Assembly: GCA_910574195.1 (NCBI GenBank)
Contig: CAJTBF010000011.1
Coordinates: 74,563-138,562, forward strand
Reading direction: 5' to 3'
From: Lachnospiraceae bacterium
Lineage (GTDB): Bacteria; Bacillota; Clostridia; Lachnospirales; Lachnospiraceae
Length of the DNA stretch: 64,000 bases
Shown here: one piece after another, positions 16,999 to 25,474 of the stretch
Numbering within the stretch: position 1 is the first letter of the stretch
How the letters are laid out: every line of letters begins with the position of its first letter
Program-made: the position numbers and the translations under genes
The notes under the pieces: generated by a model
Told to the model about the DNA's origin: nothing
Database searches by the model: none
The model's input: only the letters and a program-made list of their open reading frames with translations

Positions 16999-18312
16999 TT
17001 AGTGAAAGATTCTCTCTGCAATTTCCTGAACTCTTTCCTGCAATTTTGAGATTTCCTTTGTAAGAAGCCTTCTCTCTCTTACGGTCTCTACTCCGTTTAT
17101 AATAACGTCCGTCACATCCGATCCTGTCGCACAATACACCACCGTAGAACTTACGTTATCCCTTTTTCCAATCCGCAGTGGATTCATGTGGGGACTTGTC
17201 GCATCAAGCAAAATCAGATCTGCCAGTTTTCCTTCCTCCAAAGTGCCCAGCTCCTGCTCCATATGGAACAGTCTGGCGCCATTTATGGTTGCCATATCCA
17301 AAATATCTTCCGGCGTAAAGGTCCGTACTCCTGTACGTAGATTATGAATGATTGACATACATTTCATTTCCCGAAACAAATCATTGGAATTGTTCCACAT
17401 GGCCCCGTCTGTCCCCAATGCCACCGGCACGCCGGCTTTTACCAGTTTCGGAATCGGCGCCAGGCCATCTCCGATTTTCATTTCACAAATGGGCGTACTC
17501 ACAAGTCCGGCCCCACTTTTTGCGTAAATTGCAATGTCTTCGTCATCCAGATATACGCCGTGGGATCCGATATATTTGTCTGTCAAAAGTCCGAAACGGT
17601 CCAGCACTTTCACAGGAGTATCTCCCATCTGTTCCAGAGCACTTTGATGTCGCCAGGTGGTTTCCGACAGATGACTGGAAAAGAAACAATTTCTTTTTTC
17701 TACTGTCTGCCTGACCTTCCAAAGCCGTTCTTCTGTAAATTCTTCTTCCGGGAGCGTCCCTAATACCGGAATCAGCCCATACTTTTCACAGGAAAGGCGG
17801 AATGTATCCAGCATCTCTTCCGTAAGAAAATTATCTGACCGGTAAAAATCATATCGGACATCCTCCGCCGGCGCTCCTCGAAGCCCCACTTCATAGAATG
17901 CTTTCTGAGACAACTCTCCTTCCAGACTCCAGTACATATTTTCCAGCAAAAACGTGGTTCCGGAAAGAACCGCTTCCGCATAGGTAAACTGTCTGGTATA
18001 AAAACGGTCTTCCTGGGACAGATCGCAAAAAAACCAGTTGTTCCCTGCAAAGTTCTGCATCTGTTCCTGCAATGTCGTATTATCTGCAGCACCTTTTGCA
18101 AATCCCATCTCTCCATGACAGTGACCGTTTACCAGTCCCGGCATCGCAATCTTTCCGGATGCCGGAATAAAGGTTCGGCCATCCGATGCCGTCAGCCTTT
18201 TCGACCCCACATATCCGATTCTTCCTTTCTCAATCCCGATACTTCCAACAAGTGGTTTGTAACGATCATGCCCGGAAATGATGACCGCATCCACAATCAC
18301 AATATCAAACAT
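16999..18312 (-). CDS. Amidohydrolase, adenosine/MTA/SAH deaminase-like
   Basis: 437 residues of the TRZ/ATZ amidohydrolase family. Metal ligands are visible: GLVNGHCHGE (His-x-His, residues about 60-69), SSHLSET (His plus catalytic Glu), IGSHGVYLDDED (His) and LGTDGAMWNNSNDLF (Asp). The last motif closely follows the LGTDGxxxNNxxDxF pattern of MTA/SAH and 5'-deoxyadenosine deaminases. It probably deaminates the purine base of an imported nucleoside. It ends 102 bases before the lipoprotein start and begins 6 bases after deoC stops, inside the operon. A cytosine- or guanine-type deaminase cannot be excluded. Confidence 0.8.
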   Translation of the reverse strand: MFDIVIVDAVIISGHDRYKPLVGSIGIEKGRIGYVGSKRLTASDGRTFIPASGKIAMPGLVNGHCHGEMGFAKGAADNTTLQEQMQNFAGNNWFFCDLSQEDRFYTRQFTYAEAVLSGTTFLLENMYWSLEGELSQKAFYEVGLRGAPAEDVRYDFYRSDNFLTEEMLDTFRLSCEKYGLIPVLGTLPEEEFTEERLWKVRQTVEKRNCFFSSHLSETTWRHQSALEQMGDTPVKVLDRFGLLTDKYIGSHGVYLDDEDIAIYAKSGAGLVSTPICEMKIGDGLAPIPKLVKAGVPVALGTDGAMWNNSNDLFREMKCMSIIHNLRTGVRTFTPEDILDMATINGARLFHMEQELGTLEEGKLADLILLDATSPHMNPLRIGKRDNVSSTVVYCATGSDVTDVIINGVETVRERRLLTKEISKLQERVQEIAERIFH

Positions 18313-18318
18313 GTTCGT

Positions 18319-18978
18319 TTAATCCTCTGCACCTTCCAAAATTGCAAGACTTGCCGATACACCCAATCTGTCGGCAGAAGCTGTTACCATTGCCATGGCC
18401 TCTTCATAATTATGAATGCCGCCCGACGCTTTTACGCTCATTTGTGTTCCCACTGTATCCCGCATCAGAGCTACATCGTGCGCTGTTGCTCCACCGGTTC
18501 CAAATCCGGTTGACGTCTTCACGAAATCTGCCCCTGCCTTCAGAGCTGCCTCACATGCCTGCCGCTTCTGCTCATCACTCAGATAACAGGTTTCTATGAT
18601 GACTTTCACGGTTGTTTTATTTGCAGCCTCTACAACCTTTTTAATATCCTGATAAACAGTATCCGTATCCCCCGCAAGCAGGGCACCCACATTGACGACC
18701 ATATCTACTTCTTCTGCGCCGTTCTGAATCGCATCTTTTGTCTCAAATGCCTTTACTTCTGAAGTATTTGCTCCCAGAGGAAAGCCTATTACCGTACATA
18801 CCTTTACCGAAGTTTCTTTTAGTTCCTCGCTTACCAGTTTTACATTACATGGATTCACGCAAACGGACGCGGCCCCGATTTCTTTTGCCTCTTTACAAAC
18901 CTGGCGAATCTGATCCGGTGTTGCAACCGCTTTCAGCAGTGTGTGGTCCATCATTGCAGCTAATTCTTTTTTATTCAT
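18319..18978 (-). CDS. deoC: Deoxyribose-phosphate aldolase
   Basis: 219 residues, typical DeoC length. Conserved blocks are [15 protein letters not shown] at the N-terminus, [20 protein letters not shown], the [13 protein letters not shown] strand with the proton-relay Asp, and [20 protein letters not shown] with the Schiff-base Lys. It cleaves 2-deoxyribose 5-phosphate to glyceraldehyde 3-phosphate and acetaldehyde. ATG 18978 is preferred by family length; AAGGAGA lies about 10 bases upstream. An extension to 19062 would overlap the upstream aldolase gene. It works downstream of deoB in deoxynucleoside breakdown. Confidence 0.96.
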   Translation of the reverse strand: MNKKELAAMMDHTLLKAVATPDQIRQVCKEAKEIGAASVCVNPCNVKLVSEELKETSVKVCTVIGFPLGANTSEVKAFETKDAIQNGAEEVDMVVNVGALLAGDTDTVYQDIKKVVEAANKTTVKVIIETCYLSDEQKRQACEAALKAGADFVKTSTGFGTGGATAHDVALMRDTVGTQMSVKASGGIHNYEEAMAMVTASADRLGVSASLAILEGAED

Positions 18979-19042
18979 TGTTCTTCTCGTCTCCTTATTA
19001 TTCATGATTTCTACCTTTGCTATGTCTGATATCCGGTAACAA

Positions 19043-19939
19043 TTACAACATATGCTGTTCATTTAAAATCTCCAGAATCTTACCCTTATCACTTTCACTC
19101 ACTTCACTCAAAGGCGCCTTCATTCTTCCAAGCGGCGCATCTATTAGTGTCCCCACATATTTATAGGCTGCCATAAACGGTCCTATTTTCATTGCCTGAC
19201 GCACCCGCAGGATTTTCTCCTGTAATTCCTTTGCCTTCTCCCACTCTTTGTTCTCCGCTGCTTTACAGGTGTCCACAATCAATTGTGGGAAAACACAGGT
19301 AATCAGGGAAAATACTCCCACACCACCGAGCATATAGGTCGGTACAATCTGCGCATCGCTGCCGGCCATCAATTCAAAATGACGTTCCTTTCTAATCAGG
19401 CGGAGAACGGTTTGCTGATGAATGATATCCTGTGTACTGTCTTTATATCCTTTCATATTTGGTACTTCTTTAAATAATCTGGCAATCACCTCCGGTGAAA
19501 CTTTGTTACCGGTCTCCGGCGCATTATACAAATATACCGGGAGCTGTGTGCTTTCTGCAATCTCTTTAAAATAAGTAAACAGACCTTCCGTCGTGTATTT
19601 ATAGATCGTAGGCGGCGTCATAATCACTGCGTCACATCCGGCCTCTTCATATCCCCGCAGGCACTCAATCGCCAGATCCACACTGTTATACAAAATATTT
19701 CCTACCACCGGAATCCGGCCTTTTGAAACTTTTACTGCCGTTTTTGCTGTCTGCACTCTCTGTTCCGTAGAAAACATCAATGCCTCACTGGCCAGACCGT
19801 TTACAAACACACCGGTAATTCCATTTTTGATCAGAAATTCCATCTCCCCTGCCAGTAAATCAAAATCAATCTTTCCGTCCTCTGTAAATGGTGTGATTAC
19901 CTCAGATGCCGGTCCGTGAAATAAAAGCTCATCACTCAT
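19043..19939 (-). CDS. DapA/NanA-superfamily class I aldolase of unknown substrate
   Basis: 298 residues of the N-acetylneuraminate lyase/dihydrodipicolinate synthase superfamily. The Schiff-base Lys lies in [10 protein letters not shown] and the general Tyr in [10 protein letters not shown]. The usual GTTGE phosphate/carboxylate loop is replaced by VNGLASEAL (about residues 46-54). It differs from the true dapA at 60875-61759, which has CGTTGES. It is the first gene of the nucleoside operon, with the operator-like palindrome in its leader, so it probably acts on a sugar or oxo-acid derived from nucleosides rather than in lysine synthesis. Substrate unknown. Confidence 0.82.
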   Translation of the reverse strand: MSDELLFHGPASEVITPFTEDGKIDFDLLAGEMEFLIKNGITGVFVNGLASEALMFSTEQRVQTAKTAVKVSKGRIPVVGNILYNSVDLAIECLRGYEEAGCDAVIMTPPTIYKYTTEGLFTYFKEIAESTQLPVYLYNAPETGNKVSPEVIARLFKEVPNMKGYKDSTQDIIHQQTVLRLIRKERHFELMAGSDAQIVPTYMLGGVGVFSLITCVFPQLIVDTCKAAENKEWEKAKELQEKILRVRQAMKIGPFMAAYKYVGTLIDAPLGRMKAPLSEVSESDKGKILEILNEQHML

Positions 19940-20009
19940 TTGCTACCTCCTCATTTTCCATAAAGTTACGCAAGCTTCTATGTTTTGTTTAGGCCATAAC
20001 AAAAATTTG

Positions 20010-20064
20010 GATGAAATATTTTTCATCATGTATGTATTTTAGAATATTTTTTCACTAATAGCAA
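20010..20064 (-). promoter_or_regulatory. Promoter and operator-like palindrome of the nucleoside cluster
   Basis: Minus strand: -35 TTGCTA (20064-20059), 17-base spacer, -10 TAAAAT (20041-20036). Just downstream of the expected start lies the perfect inverted repeat GATGAAA-TATT-TTTCATC (20010-20027), well placed to block transcription. It is a likely site for the divergent SorC-type regulator (inference). Confidence 0.65.
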
Positions 20065-20154
20065 GTAAAAAATGTCGAAAAAGGGGCGTGAAGCACATTT
20101 CCAGCACATTCTACAATTTATGTTTGCTTTTTTATCCACAATTACCAACTATTT

Positions 20155-20168
20155 TGAAATTATTTTCA
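20155..20168. promoter_or_regulatory. Second operator-like palindrome
   Basis: TGAAA-TTAT-TTTCA repeats the core and 4-base spacing of the palindrome at 20010-20027, 143 bases away centre to centre. Two sites would suit a looping tetrameric SorC/DeoR regulator. Confidence 0.5.
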
Positions 20169-20247
20169 TTCTTTTTCAAATATTTCGTCGTTCCTTCTTT
20201 TTCGAAATCAAATTTCTCTCATTTTCAAGAAATTTCTTTCAAATATC

Positions 20248-20276
20248 TTGACATTTCGCAAAAAATTTCATACTCT
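20248..20276 (+). promoter_or_regulatory. Promoter of the SorC-type regulator
   Basis: TTGACA (20248-20253), a 17-base spacer and TACTCT (20271-20276), 45 bases before the regulator start. The whole 19940-20320 gap is AT-rich and otherwise holds only the two palindromes and the divergent promoter. Confidence 0.55.
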
Positions 20277-20320
20277 AATAATGTTCCCATTTGAAAATAC
20301 TTTATTATAGAAAGAGACTG

Positions 20321-21274
20321 ATGAAAATGTTGAAAAACGAAGATATCATTCATACCGTTGCACGTCTGTATTACCAGGATAACTTAAGCCAGACCGAAAT
20401 TTCCAACTGTCTGGAGCTTTCAAAATCCAAAGTTTCCAGGCTGCTGGCAAAGGCAAGAGAAGATGGGATTGTACGGATCCAGATCAAATCCCCCTATGAT
20501 ACAAATATCCAGAAGCTTTCCTATCGTATCAAGGAACAATTCGGAATTCCGGATGTGATGATCGTAGATGCACCCTATGAAGATCCCTCCATGAATCTAA
20601 ATTATACCCTAAGCAAGGCCGCGCCTTATTTTCAAAGTTTCCTTCGTGACAGAGATAAAATCGGGGTAGCCTGGGGGTATACTTTGCTGAAAATGGTGGA
20701 AGAATTTGAAAACATCTCCCTTTCTTCCGCCTCCATCCATCAGATTACCGGCAACCTGGATAATGCGGATGCAAATAATTTTGCAAATGAGATCGTCCGC
20801 AGATTTGCAAACAAGCTGGAAATTTCCACACTCAAAACGCTCCCCTGTCCTGTCATGGTGGAGAATTCCATTATCGTAGACCTTCTGCTCCATGACAGTA
20901 AAATAAGCAAAGTTATGGAACAGGTAAACACCATCGACATTGCTTTTCCAAACATTGGCACATTAAGCAGTCACAATTGTCTGTGTCTTTCCGGGTATAT
21001 GTCCATCGCCCAGATTCAGGAAATGCAAAAAAAAGGCGCCGTCGGCGGAATCTGCTCCCGTTTTATAGATAAAAACGGAAATATTGTAGATTCTTCCTAC
21101 GATTCCAGAACCATCAGTATCAACCTGGAAGCTTTGAAAAATGCGCGTCACTCTCTTTTATGCGTGACAAATGAAGAAAAAATTCCTGCCTTGATCGGAT
21201 GTCTTCGTGCCGGGCTGGTTAATGTCCTTGCCTTGGATATCCTGACCGCAGAAAAACTATTAAATATGGCATAA
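20321..21274 (+). CDS. SorC/DeoR-family sugar-binding transcriptional regulator
   Basis: 317 residues. An N-terminal helix-turn-helix (VARLYYQDNLSQTEISNCLELSKSKVSRLLAKARE, about residues 9-43) is followed by the SorC effector domain, recognised by VAWGYTLLKM, NEIVRRFANK and GYMSIAQIQEMQKKGAVGGICSRFID. In B. subtilis the SorC-type DeoR binds deoxyribose 5-phosphate and represses nucleoside genes; the same role is likely here because the gene diverges from the nucleoside cluster and two palindromes lie between them. ATG 20321 has GAAAGAG 4 bases upstream; ATG 20327 (10-base spacing) is equally possible. Confidence 0.88.
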   Translation: MKMLKNEDIIHTVARLYYQDNLSQTEISNCLELSKSKVSRLLAKAREDGIVRIQIKSPYDTNIQKLSYRIKEQFGIPDVMIVDAPYEDPSMNLNYTLSKAAPYFQSFLRDRDKIGVAWGYTLLKMVEEFENISLSSASIHQITGNLDNADANNFANEIVRRFANKLEISTLKTLPCPVMVENSIIVDLLLHDSKISKVMEQVNTIDIAFPNIGTLSSHNCLCLSGYMSIAQIQEMQKKGAVGGICSRFIDKNGNIVDSSYDSRTISINLEALKNARHSLLCVTNEEKIPALIGCLRAGLVNVLALDILTAEKLLNMA

Positions 21275-21277
21275 AAA

Positions 21278-21327
21278 TGGGGCGCCGGAAAATATATTGA
21301 TCCGGCCGCCCCATTCTATTTTTTTCT
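21278..21327. terminator. Terminator after the SorC regulator
   Basis: ATGGGGCG-CCGGA pairs with TCCGGCCGCCCCAT with one bulged base, then CTATTTTTTTC. It sits between convergent genes and may serve the S41 peptidase operon as well. Confidence 0.85.
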
Positions 21328-21343
21328 CTTTTCCTTTTTTAAT

Positions 21344-22558
21344 TTATTGCCCGATTCCCTCCCGGACAATCTCCAACGCTTTTTCCAGCTGGTTATCTGC
21401 ATCGGGATTCTCCTCGTTTTCTTCATAGTCGATTTCTATATCCGGCGCAATTCCCTTCTTATCAATATTCCGTCCGCTGGGGAGGAAATATTCCGAAATC
21501 GTAATCTTCACACTGGAGCCGTCCTTTAGATTCAGAATTCGTTGTACCACACCTTTTCCATAAGTATTGGTTCCTACAATCGTTCCGATTCCATAGTCCT
21601 GCACCGCGCCTGCGAAAATTTCGGAAGCGCTGGCGCTGTATCCGTTCACTAATACTGCCAGTGGTCTGGTAAACTCCTGTTTCCCGTCGCAAAAATATTC
21701 TTCTTTTTCACCACTCTTATCTTCCGTCGATACGATCGTCCCTTTCGGAAGAATCATACGAAGCATTTCCAGCACGATGTCCAGATTTCCTCCGGGATTG
21801 CTGCGCAGGTCGATAATCAGTCCCTGCATATTCTGGCCCTCCAGATCCTCCCATGCTTCCCGGAATTGTTCATACGTAACGGAATCAAACTCCTTTACCT
21901 GAATATACCCTGCCTTCCCCTCTTTCATCTCATACTCTACGGTCTCCGACTCCACAATGCGGCGCACTGCTGTCAATTCCAATTTTTCGGAATCCCGTAC
22001 AACATACAAGGTAACCTCCGTATTCTCTTCTCCTTTGATCCAAGTAACAACCTGAGACAAGTCTTCCTCCCCAATCACATGATCATCTACCTGGTAAAGA
22101 ATGTCTCCTTCCTGCAAACCGGCTTCTTCTGCCGGGGAGCCCCGGAATACACCGGCAATCGTAACAGCATTGCTCTCCAGATCCTTGGAAAGCAGCGCCC
22201 CCACACCACAGTATTCTCCGGAAACCTGCTCCATCATCTTTTGGGTTTCCTCTTCCGTATAATAAGCAGAATAAGGATCTCCCAACGCTTTGATATAGCC
22301 CGCATAGGCCCCTTCCGCCAGATCTTCTTCCTGCAGTTCCTCTCCGCGAAGATAATACGCATCTATAATCTCTCCCAGCAATTCCAACTTTTCTTCGGAA
22401 AAAGTATTCTCTGTCTTTTTCCCGGACAACAACGGCTGAGAGGAAAACAGCAACTTTTTCACTTCGCTGCCTGCCGCCAGAATACATAACATAGCGAGGG
22501 CGCCGCAAAGCGCCCCCTTCAAAAACTTTCGTTCCTCTTTCATGAATGCTCTAACCAT
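21344..22558 (-). CDS. S41 family carboxyl-terminal processing protease (CtpA-like)
   Basis: 404 residues: an N-terminal membrane anchor (about residues 12-32), a PDZ domain (about 110-190, with GSPAEEAGLQEGDILYQVDD) and the S41 tail-specific protease domain with catalytic Ser in NGYSASASEIFAGA and Lys in GTNTYGKGVVQ. It acts outside the membrane and cleaves proteins near their C-termini. It starts 14 bases after the M23 peptidase stops; CtpA-type proteases often control or follow FtsEX-linked peptidoglycan hydrolases. Start 22558 lacks a strong ribosome site; ATG 22543 (MKEERK) is an alternative. Confidence 0.93.
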   Translation of the reverse strand: MVRAFMKEERKFLKGALCGALAMLCILAAGSEVKKLLFSSQPLLSGKKTENTFSEEKLELLGEIIDAYYLRGEELQEEDLAEGAYAGYIKALGDPYSAYYTEEETQKMMEQVSGEYCGVGALLSKDLESNAVTIAGVFRGSPAEEAGLQEGDILYQVDDHVIGEEDLSQVVTWIKGEENTEVTLYVVRDSEKLELTAVRRIVESETVEYEMKEGKAGYIQVKEFDSVTYEQFREAWEDLEGQNMQGLIIDLRSNPGGNLDIVLEMLRMILPKGTIVSTEDKSGEKEEYFCDGKQEFTRPLAVLVNGYSASASEIFAGAVQDYGIGTIVGTNTYGKGVVQRILNLKDGSSVKITISEYFLPSGRNIDKKGIAPDIEIDYEENEENPDADNQLEKALEIVREGIGQ

Positions 22559-22572
22559 CCTGTCTTTTCTTT

Positions 22573-23736
22573 CTAAAGATATGCCTGCGGATCCACCGGA
22601 GAACCACTCAATTCGACCTGGAAATGAAGATGAGGACCACTGGAATACCCGGTTGATCCCACATACCCGACCTGCTGCCCTCTGCTTACCGTCTGTCCTG
22701 CAGAAACCGCCAATGCCGAATGATGCATATACTTCGTCACAAAACCATTCCCGTGATCAATTACTACCCAGTTGCCCGCACTGTTGCTCCACCCTGCAAT
22801 AATCACAGTTCCCGCGTCACCGGCATATGTAGGAGTCCCCGAAGAAGCCGCCAGATCCAATCCGTTATGAAAGGAATTATCAAAAGTACGGTATCCGAAT
22901 GTACTGGAAATTGTCGCACCCGGACATGGATTCGTAAATTGACCGCCTCCACTGACTACCACGTCTGTACTTGGAATATAATTGCTGCCTCCCCCAGAAG
23001 AAGCCGCCTCCTGTGCAGCCGCGGCCGCAGCAGCAGCTGCTGCTGCTTCCGCTGCCGCCTGCTCTTCCTGTCTGCGCTTTTCTTCCTCCGCCTGTCGGAT
23101 CAGCTCTTCCAGAACCGCCGCATTCTCTCCAATCTGTCCCTCCAGATCGGCAATCTGAATACTCTTATCACTGAGCATCTTTTCTACCTGCCCCTGCTTT
23201 TCAATCAGTGCATCCTGCAGGCCTTTCAGAACCGTGTATTCTTCCTGAAGAGCCGCCTCCTGTTCCTCCACATCCTGACGAATGGCCTGAAACTCTACCA
23301 GCTTATTTCTATCATATGCAGAAAGCTGATTTACATACTCCGCATTGTTCAGAAATTCTCCAATATCTTCACTGTTCATCAACACTTCAATAAACTGTGT
23401 ATTTCCCACCTCATACATATACTTGATACGCTTTTTCATACTTTGATACTGCGTATTTTCGTTTACTTTTGCCCGCACAAGTTCTTCTTCTGCCAGTTCG
23501 ATCTCTTCCTGCTTCTTTTCAAGCTTTTTCTGCGCTTCCGTCATCTCTGCAATGATACCGTTTAATTGCTCGTTCAGCGCATTCTTCTCTGCTTCCGCAG
23601 AATTCTTTTCCTCGGACAACTGATCCGCCTTCTGCTGTGCCTCTTCAATTGTTGTTGCCTGCACCGGAAACGTGATTCCCAAACTCACGGTCAATACCAG
23701 TATGGCGCTTAACCATTTTCTCCTGCGTTTTTTCAT
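22573..23736 (-). CDS. Coiled-coil M23 (LytM) murein hydrolase or activator, EnvC/PcsB-like role
   Basis: 387 residues: signal peptide (MKKRRRKWLSAILVLTVSLG..PVQA), a long coiled coil (about residues 25-220), an Ala-rich linker (AAAEAAAAAAAAAA), and a C-terminal M23 domain with STFGYRTFDNSFHNGLDLAA (Zn His and Asp), MHHSALAV and SGPHLHFQV. The metal ligands are present, so it may be an active endopeptidase, unlike E. coli EnvC. Located directly downstream of ftsEX, it is probably the hydrolase gated by FtsX through the coiled coil. ATG 23736 follows AAGGGGTGG; a GTG at 23745 would add three residues. Confidence 0.92.
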   Translation of the reverse strand: MKKRRRKWLSAILVLTVSLGITFPVQATTIEEAQQKADQLSEEKNSAEAEKNALNEQLNGIIAEMTEAQKKLEKKQEEIELAEEELVRAKVNENTQYQSMKKRIKYMYEVGNTQFIEVLMNSEDIGEFLNNAEYVNQLSAYDRNKLVEFQAIRQDVEEQEAALQEEYTVLKGLQDALIEKQGQVEKMLSDKSIQIADLEGQIGENAAVLEELIRQAEEEKRRQEEQAAAEAAAAAAAAAAAQEAASSGGGSNYIPSTDVVVSGGGQFTNPCPGATISSTFGYRTFDNSFHNGLDLAASSGTPTYAGDAGTVIIAGWSNSAGNWVVIDHGNGFVTKYMHHSALAVSAGQTVSRGQQVGYVGSTGYSSGPHLHFQVELSGSPVDPQAYL

Positions 23737-23793
23737 CTGATCCACCCCTTATCCCTGCATGTACCATGCTTCTTTATACTTCCCTGTATCCCC

Positions 23794-24750
23794 TTATACT
23801 TTTAAATGTCTGCGTACCGTAAAGTAGCTTCCCACAAAACCAATTCCAACACCCAGTCCAAGTCCCACCGGCAGCAGCCACTGATAGACCGAGCCCACCG
23901 GAAGAAATGCGATAATGTTATTCAGAATGCTGAATTTCTCCAAAATATAGGCAATGGCTTTTCCATAAAGCACATAGAGAAGCGCCAATGGAATTACGGC
24001 GCCGAAAAATCCAATGATCAGCCCTTCAATTACAAAGGGCGAACGGACTACAAAATCCTTGGCTCCAATGTACTTCATAATTGCAATCTCCTCTTTTCGA
24101 ACGGTAATTCCCATTGCAACTGTATTACTGATCAGGAAAATCGACACACCAAATAAAATGAGAATGATCGCCACAGAGACATACCCTACCAGTACATTCA
24201 CACTGGACAACGTATTAGCCACCACATCCGACTTTCTCACTCTGCGGACCCCGTCCAGACTTTTGGCGAACTTCACCAGATCCTGCTGAATAGAGGCAAG
24301 CGATTTTCCCCGGTCTGTCAGACTCATATCCCCGTCCTCATCCAACGTCTTCATAAATACTTCGTAATTGTCGGAACCGGCCAGGGGGTTGTCGTTTCGA
24401 AATCCGTCTGCCAGATCTTCGTTCTCCCCAAAATACTTTGTCTTAAATTCATCCCATGCATCATCTGCCGACACATAATTCACTTCGGAAACATCTTCCC
24501 GGTTGCGCAATTCATCCCCGATCTTATTGATCTGCGCCTGTGTCGCATCATCGTCAAAAAATACCGTGATTGCTACGCCTTCTTCCGCACTTCTGATAAT
24601 ATACTGAAAATTATATAAAAGTGCAAAGAACAGCCCAAACAGAAAAATACAGGCAGACATGGTCGCAACAGATGCCAGTGAATACATCTTGTTTCGCCCG
24701 ATATTCTTAATCCCTTGTCTTCCAACGTATCCTAATGTACTAATCCTCAT
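23794..24750 (-). CDS. ftsX: Cell division protein FtsX
   Basis: 318 residues with the FtsX layout: cytoplasmic N-terminus (RQGIKNIGRNKMYSLASVATM), first membrane helix (about 27-50), an extracytoplasmic loop (about 50-190) with ITVFFDDDATQAQINKIGDEL, then three helices, with NTVAMGITVRKEEIAIMKYIGA between the second and third. It transmits ATP-driven changes in FtsE to the peptidoglycan hydrolase outside. It overlaps ftsE by 11 bases; ATG 24750 has GGTGGG upstream. The extension to 24777 would overlap ftsE further. Confidence 0.96.
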   Translation of the reverse strand: MRISTLGYVGRQGIKNIGRNKMYSLASVATMSACIFLFGLFFALLYNFQYIIRSAEEGVAITVFFDDDATQAQINKIGDELRNREDVSEVNYVSADDAWDEFKTKYFGENEDLADGFRNDNPLAGSDNYEVFMKTLDEDGDMSLTDRGKSLASIQQDLVKFAKSLDGVRRVRKSDVVANTLSSVNVLVGYVSVAIILILFGVSIFLISNTVAMGITVRKEEIAIMKYIGAKDFVVRSPFVIEGLIIGFFGAVIPLALLYVLYGKAIAYILEKFSILNNIIAFLPVGSVYQWLLPVGLGLGVGIGFVGSYFTVRRHLKV

Positions 24751-25426
24751 TGATATACCCACCTTTTTGTTCATCACTTACGATAACGCCCTGCTTCATC
24801 GTAATTACCCGTTCGTTCATCTCATTTACAATCTCCTGGTTATGCGTTACGACAAGGACCGTCGTTCCTCTCTCGTTCGCTTCTTTCAGAAGACTCATAA
24901 TCTCCCAGGAATTGGTCGGATCCAAATTTCCTGTCGGTTCATCCGCAAGCAGAATTGCCGGCTCATTCACAATCGCCCTTGCAATTGCCACGCGCTGCTG
25001 TTCTCCACCTGATAATTCTTTTGGATTGGATTTGTACTTCTGTGCCAGGCCAACCAGAGAGAGCGCTGCGGGCACTTTTTTTCGGATCACACGGCCCGGC
25101 GTCTCCGTCACCCGCAGTGCAAACGCAATATTTTCATAAATATTGCGATCCTTGAGCAAGCGGAAATCCTGGAACACGACTCCCAGCCCTCTCCGGTAAG
25201 TCGCAATCCGACGATGCTTCATCCGATTCAGATTCTGTCCGTTCACAATAATGGTTCCTTCGGTCGGATCCAGTTCTTTCATAATCAAACGGATCAAAGT
25301 GGATTTTCCCGAACCACTGTCACCCACAATAAACACAAATTCGCCTTTCGCAATCTTGACAGATACGCCGTTCAGGGCAGCATTCCCTTTTGTGTATTCC
25401 TTTGTTACGTTCCTCAGCTCAATCAT
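24740..25426 (-). CDS. ftsE: Cell division ATP-binding protein FtsE
   Basis: 228 residues, standard for FtsE. Walker A GDSGSGKST, the FtsE-specific RRGLGVVFQDFRLL, signature [15 protein letters not shown], Walker B ILLADEPTGNLDP and the switch VVTHN are all intact. It powers FtsX in the membrane. AGGAGGAA precedes ATG 25426. It lies 48 bases after the CdaR-like regulator gene and is coupled to ftsX. Confidence 0.96.
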   Translation of the reverse strand: MIELRNVTKEYTKGNAALNGVSVKIAKGEFVFIVGDSGSGKSTLIRLIMKELDPTEGTIIVNGQNLNRMKHRRIATYRRGLGVVFQDFRLLKDRNIYENIAFALRVTETPGRVIRKKVPAALSLVGLAQKYKSNPKELSGGEQQRVAIARAIVNEPAILLADEPTGNLDPTNSWEIMSLLKEANERGTTVLVVTHNQEIVNEMNERVITMKQGVIVSDEQKGGYINED

Positions 25427-25474
25427 ACGTTCCTCCTAATTACCCTATACTCCTTTGTACTTTTTCTTTCCCTC

